Of a stretch of 64,000 nucleotides of DNA, positions 1 through 11,500 are shown one piece after another (the first letter of the stretch is position 1; the number at the start of each line of letters is the position of its first letter). Origin of the DNA: Coccinella septempunctata (taxonomy: Eukaryota; Arthropoda; Insecta; Coleoptera; Coccinellidae); NCBI RefSeq assembly GCF_907165205.1, contig NC_058189.1:15188001-15252000 (forward strand). Reading direction: 5' to 3'. The notes beneath the pieces were generated by a model that saw only the letters and a list, made by a program, of their open reading frames with translations, had not been told where the DNA came from and searched no databases. Position numbers and translations under genes: made by a program.

Positions 1-524
1 CTTAAGTAAAAAGTCGGAAAAATTACCCACAAATAGTTTGATACATGAACATGATATATCATCAAGATCGACTTCTACATTACGTTTCTCTTTTTCTAAT
101 CCCTAGCCACCTTATCCGACTTGAGATATAGATATTTGGTATCATCAGCTTATTGAATAATTGATGATTTCTAAACGAGCGTGAAAGCAGTGAAACCTGT
201 GAACACCCGAACTCAAAAAAAAAATTGAAATGGGGGAAAACTCAAAAGCATATTATATCAGAAACAGAAAAAACGTGGGGGAAGCATCAGACAATATAGT
301 TTTTATCGAACTCATTTATAATGTTCGAAATCTTGCTCACTGACCGAGGGGTCTTTGAATTTATGTGACGCACAGAACAACATTGGAATGAAAAAAAAAA
401 TTGTTGCAAAACTATACGTAGGTATAAGCTCGTCAAAAATAATAGAGCCTTCGTATTTGGAGAAGAGATGGATGAATTACCAGCGGCTGCTGAAATAGAC
501 AAACCATTCTAAATAATTAGAAGT
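1..524. other. AT-rich sequence, no gene seen
   Basis: AT-rich non-coding DNA with poly-A runs. It presumably belongs to the Lar intron that precedes the first Lar exon in the window. I see no exon, tRNA or element boundary here. Confidence 0.5.
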
Positions 525-941
525 TTGAAGAAGGGGAAAGCTCCCGGAAGCGATAAAATAACGAATGTTATGTTAAAGAAATTACCTAGAAAAGTTATAG
601 CCAGTCTAACAAATATCGCGAATGGAATTATGAGGACAGAACACTACACGGAAAAATGGAAAACAGCGGAAGTCATAGTCAATAAAACAGTCAAAGAGAA
701 GAAGTTCCCACAAAACTACAGACCGATAAGTCTACTGTCGGCGTTAGGAAAAGTAGTAGAAAGAATTATCGTCACGAGGCTAAATGAGGAAACCGAAAAT
801 CTGAAACTAATACCACCAGAACAGTTCGGATTCAGAAGAGAGCATTCAACAGAGCAACAATTATTAAAGCTCACAGAATACATTACAGAGGGATTCCAAA
901 ATAAGCAAGCTACAGCTCTTGTTTTACTGAATTTTATTTGA
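525..941 (+). pseudogene. Non-LTR retrotransposon reverse transcriptase fragment
   Basis: An open stretch of about 138 codons matches the N-terminal part of a Jockey/CR1-type reverse transcriptase. Visible motifs are GKAPGSDKI near residue 4, NYRPISLLSALGKVVE near residues 64-79 and EQFGFRREHST near residues 98-108. The protein stops before the catalytic F/YADD box, and neither an endonuclease domain nor a 3' tail is attached, so this is a dead fragment. It joins directly to a fragment of a hAT-like repeat near position 940, which suggests nested insertion or deletion. The motif order is typical of the RT superfamily; the clade assignment is inference. Confidence 0.8.
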
Positions 942-1251
942 TCCTCAGTTCTTCACCATGTACTACTAATGTTCAAACGATATTTTGAGAGTTTCACCAA
1001 GAAATAAGACAAAAAAATTCAATAATCAGCAACTAGAACGAGCTAGATAAACAAAAAGCGGTACGAGAATCAAAACATTCAAAACCTCTTCGATCAACAT
1101 GGCCATCAGAAATCTCACAAAATTTCATATACTTCTGCAAATGGCACTCAAATTAATATTTTAACCAGTCTTAGCGTCTTAAAAACACCCTTGACACAGA
1201 GATGGCGCTTACATCACTTCAATCGCTTCGTTTTCCATCTTTATACTCTAC
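941..1251 (+). repeat. Right-end fragment of the CAAAGATTATAG hAT-like family
   Basis: This stretch aligns by eye with the right-hand 300 bp of the full elements at 7278-8883, 12534-13827 and 61430-62945. Shared pieces include the 'cagcaactagaacgagctag' block and the 'agatggcgct' block near the end. The terminal inverted repeat is cut off after 'atactcta', exactly where the next repeat begins. Confidence 0.7.
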
Positions 1252-1535
1252 TAGCTGACCCGGCAAACGTTGTTTTGCCATATAAATAATTTCCTTTCGT
1301 ATGTTGTATTATGTATGTATCATAAAAAAATAGAAATTAAAAATTTTGTCTAAAAAATAAAAAAAAAATTTAGGGGTGGACTACCCTTAACATTTAGGGG
1401 GATGAAAAATAGATGTTGGCCGATTCTCATAGATACCGGATAAGCACAAAAAATTTCATCAAAATCGGTCAAGCCGTTTCGGAGGAGTATGGCAACGAAA
1501 ACTGTGACACGAGAATTTTATATATTAGATAATCA
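1251..1535 (+). repeat. RTE-like non-LTR 3' end or derived SINE
   Basis: The segment starts 'ctagctgacccggcaaacgt' and ends with a 'ttcatcaaaatcggtcaagc ... ttatatattagat' tail. This pairing is widespread in insect genomes as the 3' end of RTE-type non-LTR elements and derived SINEs. No coding sequence remains. The assignment rests on recognition of the motif, not on a search. Confidence 0.5.
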
Positions 1536-1735
1536 TTGACTGCACCTCGTGATATGCTTTTAGCCTCAAAGCACTTCGATTTGTCGCGCATTTCTTGTGT
1601 AGTCACTTTCATTGGACTTCCCGAACGGTGTTTTTTTTTGTGGACGTACGGCCCCGTTTCAATTCATTTACCCAATAGGGACTACTATACTAAATAATAT
1701 TTTAAGTACTTAAAAATAAAAAATAAAAATGAGTA

Positions 1736-2052
1736 TTTAAAATTTAAAGCGTTTCGTTTTTATTGCACAAGTTGGCAACATCGACTGAAATATGCGTTGA
1801 TAATAAAGGACAACAAATGCACTATCTTGATGAGATAGGCAAAGATGGCAGTCTATGAAGTCTGCAACGAATGAGGAAGGTCCTAAAATTTTATGGGATT
1901 TTTATGGCCGGTTGCTGTTGAGGCTCGCCAGTGAGTACGCGCCTTATGTCAACAGCTGTTATTTTATAAACAAGCCATTGTTCTTTTTATTTTCTAGTAG
2001 GCGCTGTTGCCAAATAGTAAACTAGAAACGAAACGATTTAAATTTTAAAATA
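1736..2052. repeat. Imperfect inverted-repeat element (MITE-like)
   Basis: 'aaatttaaagcgtttcgttt' at the left is mirrored by 'aaacgaaacgatttaaattt' at the right, followed inwards by a second matching pair ('ttggcaacatcg' and 'cgctgttgcca'). The interior is non-coding. No clear target duplication was found, so the superfamily is unknown. Confidence 0.4.
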
Positions 2053-3045
2053 TCATATTTGAAGAATGATTTTCAATAGTTTCCGCGGTGCATTTGAAAA
2101 ATTCATGAATGAAACTCCTAATTATTCAGTTTAAACTGTTATGATGACCCAAATTGAGGAGAATTCCCCATTGTAAACAGTTGCAAACACAGGGGCTGAT
2201 GTTCCATGAACTTCATACAACTCAGCTTTCATCTCTTTCGGTTAATCCCTTTAAAAGAAAGTGATTTATTATCGCACAAAACTGACGACTTAACAAAAGT
2301 TACTTGCTTCAATCGACAATAAAAACAAAACCATGTGATGGTTATGTGAATTTCTAAGGACTTATCAAAAGATCCTCGTATATGTTCATATACGATTACG
2401 ATTGTGATTTTACTCATCGGAATCCCTACTTATAACTCCAAAAACAATTTCTAATATACATATATATATATATATTATACTATATTTCTTAATTCAAAAA
2501 CTGACTATTCTAAAATAGTGACTGACATTGCTGATATTTTCACCCGAATTCTCCCTGCTCTCAGAAAAATCACCTACTTTTAGTAATCTAAAGAGTGTGT
2601 GGATCAAATTCAAATTTATCAGAGCTCGGACAGTATCGCTATCATATTTCAACTGGATATGTCTGGTATTTTTCAAATCTGAAAAACGAGGTTGGTGTCC
2701 ACCGCAGTAAATTGGCTTAGATAAAACATTCATTACTTGTGTCAAACCGCACGTAAATCCCTCTTTTGACAAGCAGAATTATGATTATCCCATTTCGTTT
2801 TTCGTTATGAATTTTCGTTCTAAAACGAAATTTATTTTATCATCATCGGATAGGGGCTTCAAAAAGAAAATTTTGCGTCTCATTCGAACATATTCATTTG
2901 TCTTTTCGAAGGAATATTTCCTGTAGGTATGCCTTATCGTTTTTCTCGCCTACTTGACCAATTCATGCCGGTACAAATTTTTCGGCTGTACTTGTTCAGT
3001 TGGCACGACTTACAGAGGAAACAAAATCATACACCTTCAAGTGTA
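2053..3045. other. Non-coding AT-rich sequence
   Basis: Contains a (TA)n run near 2456-2476 and no exon or recognisable element. Short open stretches on both strands between 2494 and 2772 overlap each other and have no protein-like features. Confidence 0.5.
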
Positions 3046-3756
3046 CAGAGTAGGCAAATTGGTGATACCTGAACTACAACTTTTTAACCCAACGAGATAG
3101 AGGAAAATCAATGACACATTACATTCGTCTTTTTTCGAGAAACTTATGATGCCATTCCACTTCTTTTGTTTTCGAGTTATAGGTCAAAATTGAAATTTGT
3201 ACGATTTCAACTTTGGTAATTATCTCCGTTTCTGTTTGTGCTAGGACGTTCAAATAAAAACATTATATTTTTGATATCAATCCAGTGGCCTAGTATGATT
3301 TTATCCAACAGGTTTATTTGCTGAGCTACAACATAAAGTTGTGTTTTTTCGTATGAAAATAGTAGTTTAAAATAACAATTTTTTCTCCCAGTTTCAGAAA
3401 TATATCATACATCTCCCTCAGTCTTTCTAAGTCATTTTAAACTATGTAGTGTTCTCATAAGAAAAAACAAATCTATATGTTATCTAGCTCAGCAAATATA
3501 CCTATGGGAAAAAATTATAGTAAACCACTGAATTGCTATAAAAAAGTGTCTGTATAATGTTTTCATTTCAACATCCTGGCCCAAACAGAAACGATCTCTC
3601 AATGACCAAAGTTGAAATTTAAATTTTGGCCTATAACTCGAACACAAAAGAAGATAGAGGAATGCAGTTGATGACATTATTAGTTTTCGAAAAAAGACGA
3701 CCGTTATGTGCCATGCATTTTCCTCTATCTCGTTGGATTGAATTTGGCCCACCCTG
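3046..3756. mobile_element. Fold-back MITE, Tc1/mariner-like, copy 1
   Basis: The element is flanked by TA and begins CAGAGTAGGCAAATTGG and ends GGCCCACCCTG, matching the consensus TIR CAGGGTGGGCAAA. The two halves are inverted copies over more than 230 bp: the 'ccaacgagatagaggaaaat' block occurs in the left arm and reversed near 3720. A second, shorter copy is at 51903-52359. TA target duplication and a C-starting TIR suggest the Tc1/mariner superfamily. No transposase is present. Confidence 0.7.
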
Positions 3757-4833
3757 TACAGTTTGATTAGGAATTCCACTCGATCTTTCAGAGGGTTAGG
3801 TCAATCAAAGGAACAAAAAATTAAGTCTAGTAAACCATAGTGAGTTATGGCGGTTTTTAGACTCTGGATTTTCTATGTTGTTACCTAAACAATTAATCGT
3901 GTAAAAATTCAAGTGATATTTTTTTGGAAGCTGAAAAACGGTTGATCACTTCGGAAAAAGCGCAAAGCTACAAAAACTCAGAAATAAATAGTGTTTAATG
4001 GCATTATTTTCTTGTTGAAAAATCACCATAAAGTAGATGAGTATTACTCGAAATGAAATAGTACCTAGTGAACTTGTTGTACGAATTGACATTGACATTT
4101 CTTCTTTCAGTAACCTAAAAAGATGCAAATGTTAGCAACGTTCACGGGATAGGAAAAAATCGAATAAAAGACCGAATAACGTCATTTAAACTTAGATATT
4201 CAACAAAGACATGTTCCGACATAAACTAAAGTTCATTCTCGAATTGCCCGCCTCGACTTCTTCTACAAACACAAAACATAGGTAATTGCGCGGAAATAAA
4301 GAAGTTCTCAAGTTCTGTGACTGTCCAGTTTTATATTGGAGGTGGCCAGAAAAAAATAATACTTTACATCCTTGAGTGAAATTGTTGAGCATATTATTCC
4401 TATTCGATTAGGACACACAGTTACTTAACTAATATATTAATAATACGTAGCATTCATCATTTTTTATATTACCCACCTCAAATCGCTTCAGAGGTCCTCA
4501 TGACGAAGATTCATAGGGTTTAGAAGCTTTTAATTTATTATTGCCATCAATATATAAGCTATCAGAGGAGCAAATATTTTTCCATGCACTATAACTAATT
4601 AAAGTGTGACACTACCAAGGAAATTACTGGGGACGTCTCTTAAATTGATTAATAAAGGAGGATGACTATAATATATATAATGTATACAATAAAACATGAA
4701 GCACATAAATATGATTATTTAATCATGATCAATATATTAATGGGAAAATATTCATCCTACTTCAAACCTTCTACGAAAATGAAGATTATTTGTAATAGTT
4801 GCAAGGTTATTCAAACATACAAATAATAAATTA
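3757..4833. other. Non-coding AT-rich sequence
   Basis: I see nothing identifiable here. Small open stretches on the minus strand (3946-4128, 4192-4392) have no family features. Confidence 0.45.
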
Positions 4834-5258
4834 CAGGGTATCTGTAAACAAATGCGAAGGACTAAGGGAGATGATTTCTCGATGAAAATAAGCAGGGGTA
4901 GTTCCTATAAATTTTTTTCGAAATCGTCTTCCCTTCCAATATACAAACTTTGGAATATGACGGCGAGTTGACAGTTTTTAATTTTTTTTACGAGTTCTGT
5001 GAAGTTTGAAAAATTGGGTACTTTGGCTCAATACAACTCTGTTCAGAAGATCCACAGATGTGTAGTGTCACAGATTTAGCTAGTTATTCTACAGGTAATT
5101 TTGTTTTTCCAGGGGTGGCACAGCTCATTATAAAAACTTAAAATGGCTATATCGTTTTATCAGGTCCGAATCCGAAAAATTGGCATAAGAAAAAAGTATT
5201 TCTTTTGACCTCAAGAATCTACTGATAAAATATTTGTACGGGTTAAAGACTCACCCTG
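4834..5258. mobile_element. MITE with TA target duplication
   Basis: TA-CAGGGTATCTGTAAAC at the left and GACTCACCCTG-TA at the right delimit a 425 bp non-coding element ending about 140 bp before a Lar exon. An internal block ('tactttggctcaatacaact') recurs, diverged, near 20790-20870 in the next intron, so the family has at least two copies here. Confidence 0.6.
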
Positions 5259-5396
5259 TATATTGCTGTCGCGAATTGCGGTTTATCCAAACTAATATTT
5301 GTTAGCTATACTATGTTGAATTATTCCGTTCAGATATTTTGAATTTCATAAAAAAGTTTGTTATCTGTTTCAACTAATATTGATATTTTGTTTCAG

Positions 5397-5591
5397 TGAG
5401 TAAACTTCCACCTGGTTTTCCGCTCATCACACAGTCGCCAATTAACAATAAAGTAGTTGAAATAGGTCATAACACCCTCCTCTCATGCGCAGCAACTGGG
5501 GATCCACCACCAAAAATAACATGGCTGAAAAATATGAGACCAATCAACATGTCATCGAATCCCCGATATGTTATCAAGGACGACATGCCAG
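5397..5591 (+). CDS. Lar: Lar exon: first half of Ig2
   Basis: Acceptor tttcag, donor gtgagt. It begins mid-codon (two bases of a codon) and ends with one base (G). It encodes the PPGFPLITQSP start of Ig2, the first disulfide cysteine in LLSCAATGDPPP and the core tryptophan in ITWLKN. The exon breaks at RYVIKDDMP-G. From memory, this is the place where vertebrate type IIa receptors can insert the meA mini-exon. The following intron is 15.4 kb. Confidence 0.93.
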
Positions 5592-8500
5592 GTGAGTAAA
5601 GAAATTTTAATTTCTCACAAAAAAATTCAAGAATGTTTCATATGTTTCGATTTTACCTACTGTGGGTAATAAAATTGTGAAAAAATATTGAAGGTAAACT
5701 GATTTAGCTTTTTTTTCGCTTTGAAGGAGAATTCACTTTATTTTGAGTTAAGATAATTCATATACTCCTTGTATGGTTGGTATACAGATAAATTACCGCT
5801 GTGTCAATATCTTTGGCTATACTGAAAAAGAATGAAATTAAAATTGAATTATAACTGCAACCAACTACCTCCAGCGGTCAGCGTATAAAATATTCATAAC
5901 AACATAATTGAAACCTATTCGATATGCTCCAAGATCAATATAACGTGCGTTAAAAAAAATTCTTCGTCGTCAAATAGGCTTCGGAATTTTGAACGTCAAT
6001 ATTATGTGTCTCAACGTAATTCTTAGTTTCTGCTGTACCATTTTCCTGGTAAACTGAATTTTTGTATTAAAATTATTGAAAAATTATGAAAATGACGACT
6101 TAAAAACATTGAATGTGGATTTCCTAGAAGTACAAGAAAGTTTGTCGCTACAGAATCCTTTCCATTTTTTTTTTCAAATTAATACCTGTACCATAAAAAC
6201 AGATGGCGCTAAAGCTTGTTTTTCGAGTGGGCTATCTATTCCCTGTTCATTTAATCTATGGTTAAATTATCAAATTATATTGCAAGTCCAAATTAAAACA
6301 CGAAATATTCAAGCGCCAGAACACTTCTCGTTGAGAAAAGCCGTTCTGTATCCAAAGTATGATTTGGCTCAGTTTCACAGGGGCCAAACGTCGTGCATCG
6401 ATATTGGTTCCACTCCTCCAACTATTGTGAATTCGAATCGAACTTACGTTCAAATAAGAAAAAAAACAGGTTTGACAGCTAATACTCTTAATACCACTAG
6501 CAATTCTATGCCACCATCTGCAACCTACTACAATCCATCTATAAAACTCGATAAAATAAAAAAGAATAAGATAAAAACAAGTTTAAATATCCCAATTCTT
6601 CTTGAAAGTTAACATGTATAACAGATGTTATAACAAAAACCACGAATAAAGAAAAATGTATACGTGATGCCTATGAATTGTTGAGCAGTGTACTTATATT
6701 CATTATTTCATTGCTGCAGATTTTGAATATATCGGTAACAAATGGGTAATTCGAAGCAGGTGCAGATTCTTTCAGGAATAATAGCTAATACCGTATGAAT
6801 CAATAAAATCCGATAGAACTCAATTACATCAAAAACTTTGCGACAGGTCTTTCCGATATACGTGAATCATAACCTCAGTTGAACAACAATATATTTTTCA
6901 TGCAATTTTCAAATATATATATATCCATAATTATGCCATATCTATTCTGAATATATCAGTAATAGCAGTTTATACGGAAATGAATGAATAGCGATATGAT
7001 CTGATCCGGAAATTTTAGGTAATTTGACAAGTAGGTACGGCATGGCAGTGACAATGCAATTATGATAAATCGCTCATTCATTTTTCATTCGTGAATACCC
7101 CTATGTTTTGAATAATTTATCGATCAATATTGACTGGACATACGTTCAAAAGAGATAAGAATTGTTTTGGTCATACCGATAATTCAGAACTATGATATTG
7201 GATACTGAAATCGATTTCAATAATAAAAGAATGTAACCAAGATGATTCAGTTTCGAATGTACAGGTATAAGCTAAATCAAAGATTATAGAGTAGAAAGAT
7301 TGGAAACGCCCTCATATCTCTAGTAGGTACTAAAAACCGATAGCATTTTGGTCTGTGAAAAAACACTTGACAATGAGATGGCGCTCAAAACGTACTTTCA
7401 ATACAGAAAAACTGTTTAATAATTGGCTGGCGCGAAATTTGAAATCTATTCCTTATATTGAATTTTAATATTGACCTTGTTTTGACCAGAAAACAAACAT
7501 CCTGAGCGACAAAACAAAAGTATGGTTTTGTTTTGTCATCAGGATGTTAGTTTTCATCTGAACATTGTTTAGAATCGAATAATATCAATCAAAAACGCTG
7601 TTGGATGTGCTTTATTTATAAAAAATTTACAAAAATTGGACAACAAATTAGGCTTTGACTAGAACACAAAAGTATATGTTGATCTGCTTTACGTCGAAGG
7701 TGTTTTTTCTTTGCAATAGATTATTTTGAATAAATAAACTTAGTTGAATTCGTACAATACACATGTATCAGAAATTGATATGGACCAATATTCAATATAC
7801 CATCATAGCATACACATTTCAGTTCTTCACATATGTAGTATTTAAAAAATTTTCAGAACCACACTTAAAAAAGACATTACAGAGATTTACAAGACTTGTA
7901 TGTAAAACCCGTTTGCAACAGCCGAGAATTCTCTGCAGAATTCTCTACAAAATTCTCGCAAGAAAACGACAGAGATTATTTTGTATGCAACTGAACAGAG
8001 AATTCTACCGAAAGTGCGTATGCAACGGTAAATAATTCACGGCGCATGAAATCTCCAGTAAATTTTCTAGAGAATTCTCGGCTGTTGCAAACGGGCTTAA
8101 GCCTGTCAGTATAGTTTCTTTATGTTTTTCTTATGATTTCCTCAAGATATGGTCTCTTTATGACTCAATATACAAATTGATTAATGAATGAACAAAACAC
8201 AGGTTGCATAAAACTTTGACTTTCCAAACAACAATGTAACAGTCACTCAGTTCCCAAATCGAAATCAATAAAACCTTTGCATTTCTGAATATATTGCAGG
8301 AGTAGCAACTGAGAATCATTGCATGGACCTATAAAGTTCATAATTTCTTCTGAATGGGCCTTTCACGCAAGGGAAGCTTTCTGCATACAATACATTTTAC
8401 TTGCAGTAAAATGTTTACTGCACATGGTGTAGTCAGTAGTGTTTGCTGAAGTCATTGTCTTAACGTCCTGAAAATTTTATCCACTGAAAATAAAAATCAA

Positions 8501-11500
8501 TGAATGACCGATTACATGTTACGAGTTTTAATACTTACGCTTCCATTTTCCTTAGTTGAGTAAAAAACGTAATTTCGGAAATCCATTTTATTACTTGATC
8601 CACAGTTCTTCACCATTGAATAATTTTGGAAATTTGGGGGTTTTCACCAAGAAATCAGACTAAAAATTCATTAATCAGCAACTAGAACGAGCTAGATAAA
8701 CAAAAAGCGGTACGAGAATCAAAACATTCAAAACCTCTTTGATCAAAATGGCCAATCTTACAAAATTTCATGTTTCTGGAAATGGTCTTTCAAATTAATA
8801 TCTTAAAATCACAGTGGACACACAGATGACGCTCACATCACTTTAGTCGCTTCGTTTCCCATTTTTATACTCTATAATCTTTGAGCTAGATCAATTCACT
8901 TTTGAAATCTTCACATCAACCTAAGACATACTAACAAAACTAAAAAAACCCAAAATTTAATTACCTACTTGATGTTGAATTAATCTTCCCAGTAAGATAT
9001 GGCAATATCCATCAAGGGAAGAAGGGATACAAACATTCTGACCCAATCAATTCAGCAACAATGTTCAAAAGATAGCAACTTTCAAAAAAAAACAAATAAT
9101 ATTAACATAATTCTTTTTCAATAATGATCCTTTCGAATTTAACAGATCCTCTTGTGCAATTTGCATTATAAGCTTTGCTATAATAGTAGCATAGTCCCTT
9201 TAAGTTTACAGCTTCCTTTAACACTACTAAAAATGACAGTAGAGGAAGCTTTAAGCTTAAAGTGACTTTAAATTTGAATATGAAACTGGACGTTAGATAC
9301 TTTTATTATTATACATTATATGTACTTTATAAGCTGAATCTTTCATCTTCTTGCTTTTTTTTAATAGAAGGTATATTCAGATAAATCATTGTAATGACGA
9401 AGAACTTGTAACGTGTAGTCATTTGTAAAACAATGTTCAATGTTCATATGAAATAATATGTAAAAGTTCAATAATTTAATTTAAATTTTCCTCCTTCATT
9501 TGAGTTTAAGCTCATCCAAAGTATTCTCCATTCTCTTTTATTTTAGCAGACGGTTGGCCATGGAAATTTGACACATTTCACTCTGTATAGTACGAAAATT
9601 TGGGGTTATGACGCTTGTCAAAACATTTTCGGGTTTCAAATCACCGCTATGTTGCCCGTCCTACGTAAAAGTTTCTGTTATTACGTATTTTATCACAATT
9701 CTTCGGAAAATATGCGACGAACATAATTGAAATTTATACAAACTGATTGAAGGCATACCAAATCCAGTTATTTGTATGGAAAATACAAGAGATCGGTACA
9801 TAATCATAATATGAGAGTTAATATTCGTTATCTTCTTTGGCTAAAGTTTGAATACGTTACATCAGTTGTAGATTTCAAAAATATTAACCCGAAGATGAAA
9901 TGCATATGATGCAGTAGTTGGGAATGGGTATCTCCCGAAGGAATCAACAGATAATTACAAGAATGTAAAATTCTTCAACAAAAATCATCTTGCATCAATG
10001 TAAGTAAAAGGAATTAAAGGAAGTTTCAAGTCAAGATGAACTTCACCTTTGAACAAACATTTCACATGAATAAACAATTAACAGGACAACTGGCGCATAT
10101 GTGTGGCTGTTCATCTTAATACATTGATAAAAAAATAATTAGGTATTTATTGGTACCTCAAGATATTTACAATGTATAGAACAAGTCAAAAATAGAAAAA
10201 TCAATTTTCGGGAACTTATTCTACGATGACATTCATCTAAAATCCTGTAGTAAACTTTTCGCATTAATTCACTCAAACATAAAATTCTCAAATGCCACCA
10301 CTTTTTTGGGTCTCCCAATAGAAGGAAATTCTTTGTCATCCTCTTCATTCACAATCTTTCTGATTGTGAATGACGTATTGTGAATTTTAGAATATCAGGG
10401 TATAACTATTTGAATGAGCGGACCTGAATTCTAAATAGCACTTCCTGAAACCCTGTCTCTTTTTTCAATCACATCGGCATTTTCGTAATATGACTTTAGC
10501 CTTGCGGCTTTCACACTCCTCTCCAGAGGAAAATTCACTTATCCCAGATATCTCAGATATCAAAAAGATTAAGCTCTGTTGGAGCCCTTTCCAGGTTTTC
10601 GGGCTCGTGGTGGTGGTCGGGTCCGGGTCGCTCCTCGCCTCCCTGCTGTAGGTTGGATTCCTGCTCCACCCGCACTTCCTGTCGGCGCAGACGGTGTTCC
10701 TCTGCATTCCCCATGTACTTGCGTACAGTTCTCGCCGTTCCGAGCAGTACCGCCTTCTGCATGACTTTATAAATATTTTCGTCCAACTGAAGTTTCCTCA
10801 AGTTCTCTAGTAGTTTCTTCGGTATCAGGCCTGTAGATGAAATGACAATAGGGATGGACTTGATATCTTTCAGCTTCCACTGTCTTCTGGTTTGTTCCTC
10901 GAGATCTCTGTATTTTGAAATTTTTTCAGTGTGCCTATCTAGAAGATTGTTATTATTTGGAATCGCCACATCGATGAATAGTGCTCTGTCCTCATCCTTA
11001 TTGAGCAATATGAGGTCTGGTCTATTGTGGGTTATTTTCCGGTCTGTGAGAACCGTGCGATCCCAGTAGAGCTTGTGATGTTCATTTTCCAACACAGCAT
11101 CCGGATGGTAATTGTAATAAGGAACCTTTTTCGAACTTAGAAGTTGGTGTTTTAGTGCTAATTCTTGGTGAAGAATCTTGGCAACAGCATCATGTCTATT
11201 TTTGTACTCCGTGCCCGCGAACTTCTGACAATTAATTAATTTATATAAATTGTGGCAACGGCGTTATGACATTAACGACATTTCATGAGTGCCAACCTTA
11301 CTCCGTTATAGTTACAAAAATTCGAGAAAATTATTTCATGGCCAACCGAGTGCTAAAATAAATGTGAATGGAGTATACTTATTTCGTTTCGTTCACTGAT
11401 ATCCAGATATCCATCATCGTGCATCGAACTTATTTGGGATTTGTGGCATAAAATCGAACAGATCAAACCGTGCTACCGAAATGAGATTGAATTTCCATTT

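Larger units (their letters stand above)
9524..11375 (-). mobile_element. TA-flanked transposon copy A (sister of 18034-19215)
   Basis: The terminal repeats pair TATTCTCCATTC...TTTATTTTAGCA at the left with the inverse ...TGCTAAAATAAATGTGAATG at the right, flanked by TA. Read on the minus strand, the element is collinear with the 1.18 kb copy at 18034-19215; the extra length is a 755 bp retrotransposon tail inserted at 10491-11245. No transposase is recognised. A truncated third copy is at 63671-63829. Confidence 0.75.

Noticed and set aside
10465..10764. Overlapping plus- and minus-strand open frames in a GC-rich stretch
   Set aside because: They are alternative frames of the retrotransposon tail whose minus frame carries the recognisable endonuclease signature.
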